64,000 bases of DNA, taken from NCBI RefSeq assembly GCF_033097525.1, contig NZ_CP109907.1, positions 3,968,001-4,032,000 on the forward strand, given 5' to 3'. The notes under the pieces were generated by a model. That model was not told the origin of the DNA. It ran no database searches and saw only the letters and a program-made list of their open reading frames with translations. The DNA is from Sphingobacterium sp. UGAL515B_05. GTDB lineage: Bacteria > Bacteroidota > Bacteroidia > Sphingobacteriales > Sphingobacteriaceae. Position numbers and translations under genes: made by a program. Of this stretch, positions 62,387-64,000 are shown piece after piece. Positions within the stretch are counted from its first letter, which is position 1. Each line of letters opens with the position of its first letter.

Positions 62387-64000
62387 ATGATGATAAATAA
62401 GAAAGTTATTTTATTGGGTGTATGTTTAATATGTGCATTTTCAAGCTGCAATAAATTTTTGGAACGGGAATCACAGGCTATTTTTACGGACGATCAGATA
62501 TTTTCGGATCAGAATATGATAAAATCTGTGCTAGCGAATTATTATGGGCGGATTAGCTGGGGACAGCAATTTGGTGACAATGGATCTTTTGCGATGTTAG
62601 ATGAGGCCGGATTTTCAAGCGGTGGTCCCAATACAATGCAGGAATTTCCGAATGACTTTTGGCGTATGTACGACTACGAACTTATTCGAAATCTGAATCA
62701 ATTTATCGTAGGTGTTCGTCAGTCATCATTGGACGAAAATAATAAAAAGAGCATTGAAGGTGAGGCCAGATTTATTCGTGCTTGGACTTATTTTAATATG
62801 ATCAAGCGTTTGGGGGGAGTTCCCTTAGTGGGGGATAAGATCTATGATTATACGGGTGGTATGGATCCGGCAGAATTGCAGATACCTCGATCAACAGAAG
62901 CAGAAAGTTATAATTATGTGATTAGCGAATGTACCGAAGCGGCTAAAATGCTCGGTATAGAGAAAACAATAAGTTCCGCGCGAGCTAATAAATGGACAGC
63001 TTTGGCACTTAAGGCGCGGGCTAGTCTATACGCCGCCTCAATAGCGAAGTATAACTATAAAACGCCAGACGTCAAAACAGCAGGTAACGAGGTGGGGATT
63101 CCGGCAGCGGAAGCCAATAAATATTAGCAGATTGCTTACGAATCCGCATTGGATATTATCAACAATAGCCCTTATGCCCTCTATAATGGAAATGCCGATA
63201 AAGGAAAGAACTTCTATCTTGCTGTAAGTTCAAAATCAAGTAGCAATGAAGTTATTTGGGCCAAGGATTATGCGTATCCAGGTGAAACACATTTTTTTAC
63301 CAACAATAACATTGCCTCATCCGTCCGTGGAGATATTGATGCCAACTTTGTTACGCCTGTTTTAAATTTGGTGGAAGCATTTGAATATACAGATGATCGA
63401 AATGGAGCATTGAAAACGAAGACTGCTACCGGAGATTACATTTACTACAATAATCCCGAAGAGTTATTTGCCCATAAAGACGCCCGCCTGTATGGTACTG
63501 TAATCTATTCTGGTGCTGATTTTGCTGGTACCAAAATCACTTACCAAGCAGGCGTTAGATATAAAGAAGGAGGTGTTTGGAAGACGATGACCGCAATACC
63601 CGGTACTTCAGATTCCAAATTCGGAGGAATTATTACAAGTAAAGATGGCCCCACGACTTCCAACGATATGTATGTCAACAAAACTGGATTTAATATTAGG
63701 AAATTTATCGACGAAAATAAAGATGCCTCTACTCGTGGGCGTGGGTCGGATATTTGGTTTGTGCGCTTCCGTTATGCTGAATTTTTGTTGATCGCTGCAG
63801 AGGCAGGCCTGGAGCTAGGTAAACCACAAGCCGAGTTGACGGGATATGTCAATAAGATCAGAGCGCGCGCGGGGATACAGGCATTGACAACAATTTCCCT
63901 GAATGATATTATTAAGGAGCGCCGCGTTGAATTTGCCTTCGAAGATCATCGTTATTGGGATCTGAAGCGTTTACGGATTGCACACGAAATCTGGAACGGA
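62387..64000 (+). pseudogene. SusD/RagB family lipoprotein with internal amber stop, 3' cut by window
   Basis: The lipoprotein signal ends FSSC (Cys about 21), then NKFLERESQAIFTDDQIFSD, typical SusD. The frame runs to TAG at 63125-63127 after AEANKY, then continues open in the same frame (QIAYESALDIINNSPYALYN) to the window edge. It includes the SusD hallmark RRVEFAFEDHRYWDLKRLRI near 63,925. SusD proteins usually have a Tyr here, so TAT to TAG is the likely change. It starts 1 bp after the frameshifted SusC. The C-terminus lies beyond 64000. Confidence 0.92.

Overview
The window looks like a chromosomal segment of a Bacteroidota bacterium, most likely a Sphingobacteriaceae member (Sphingobacterium-like). 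The grounds are two SusC/SusD pairs, a FecR protein with a DUF4974-type C-terminus, OMP_b-brl-type receptors, many Cys-lipoproteins, LytTR and propeller-type two-component systems, and repeated TAnnTTTG promoter elements of the Bacteroidota type. No tRNA, rRNA, IS element, phage or CRISPR array was seen. The genus is inference; the phylum is well supported.

Layout. (a) 1-11.6 kb: a polysaccharide utilisation locus with a FecR anti-sigma factor (cut by the window edge), a SusC with an N-terminal STN signalling domain, SusD, two secreted six-hairpin-type proteins, an NTF2-like protein and a GH16 enzyme. (b) 11.7-20.4 kb: AraC and Crp/Fnr regulators with two DoxX-like membrane proteins, a phosphonatase-like HAD hydrolase, and an outer-membrane receptor beside a LytTR/LytS-type two-component system. 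(c) 20.5-35 kb: a 34-bp tandem repeat, then metabolic genes (two aldo/keto reductases, two Gfo/Idh/MocA proteins, a FAD dehydrogenase, a DMT permease, a GH29 fucosidase, two SDRs with HxlR/AraC regulators, a cold-shock-domain protein). (d) 35-39.5 kb: an SPL-type radical SAM protein and a glycine-betaine ABC transporter (proV, a frameshifted proW, proX) behind a long structured leader. (e) 39.5-43.3 kb: an iron/siderophore-like group (an orphan ABC-ATPase fragment, an AraC regulator, a siderophore-interacting protein, a MATE pump). (f) 43.4-52.1 kb: the most unusual part. It holds an OmpR-type two-component system, a Usp-like protein, an ABC exporter membrane domain with no ATPase domain, HlyD, TolC, a second Usp-like protein, an unknown membrane-anchored protein and a DUF1275 protein. 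(g) 52.2-64 kb: a second utilisation locus with GH76, a propeller histidine kinase plus separate AraC-type response regulator, aldose 1-epimerase, a frameshifted SusC, and a SusD with an internal amber stop running off the window.

The strongest new observation is in (f). Both Usp-like genes are preceded by the same six-heptamer direct-repeat array (TTYTAAT type). The start-to-start spacings are 11-18-11-20-11 bp in both, and in both the last heptamer starts 39 bp before a TAnnTTTG promoter element. This is the geometry expected for three tandem dimers of an OmpR-family regulator, and such a regulator is encoded immediately upstream. The array therefore links the two-component system, the two Usp-like proteins and the ATPase-less export genes into one candidate stress-responsive envelope system.

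Three coding lesions (proW at an eight-T run, susC by one missing base, susD by one amber codon) are either real decay or sequence errors. The reads are needed to decide.
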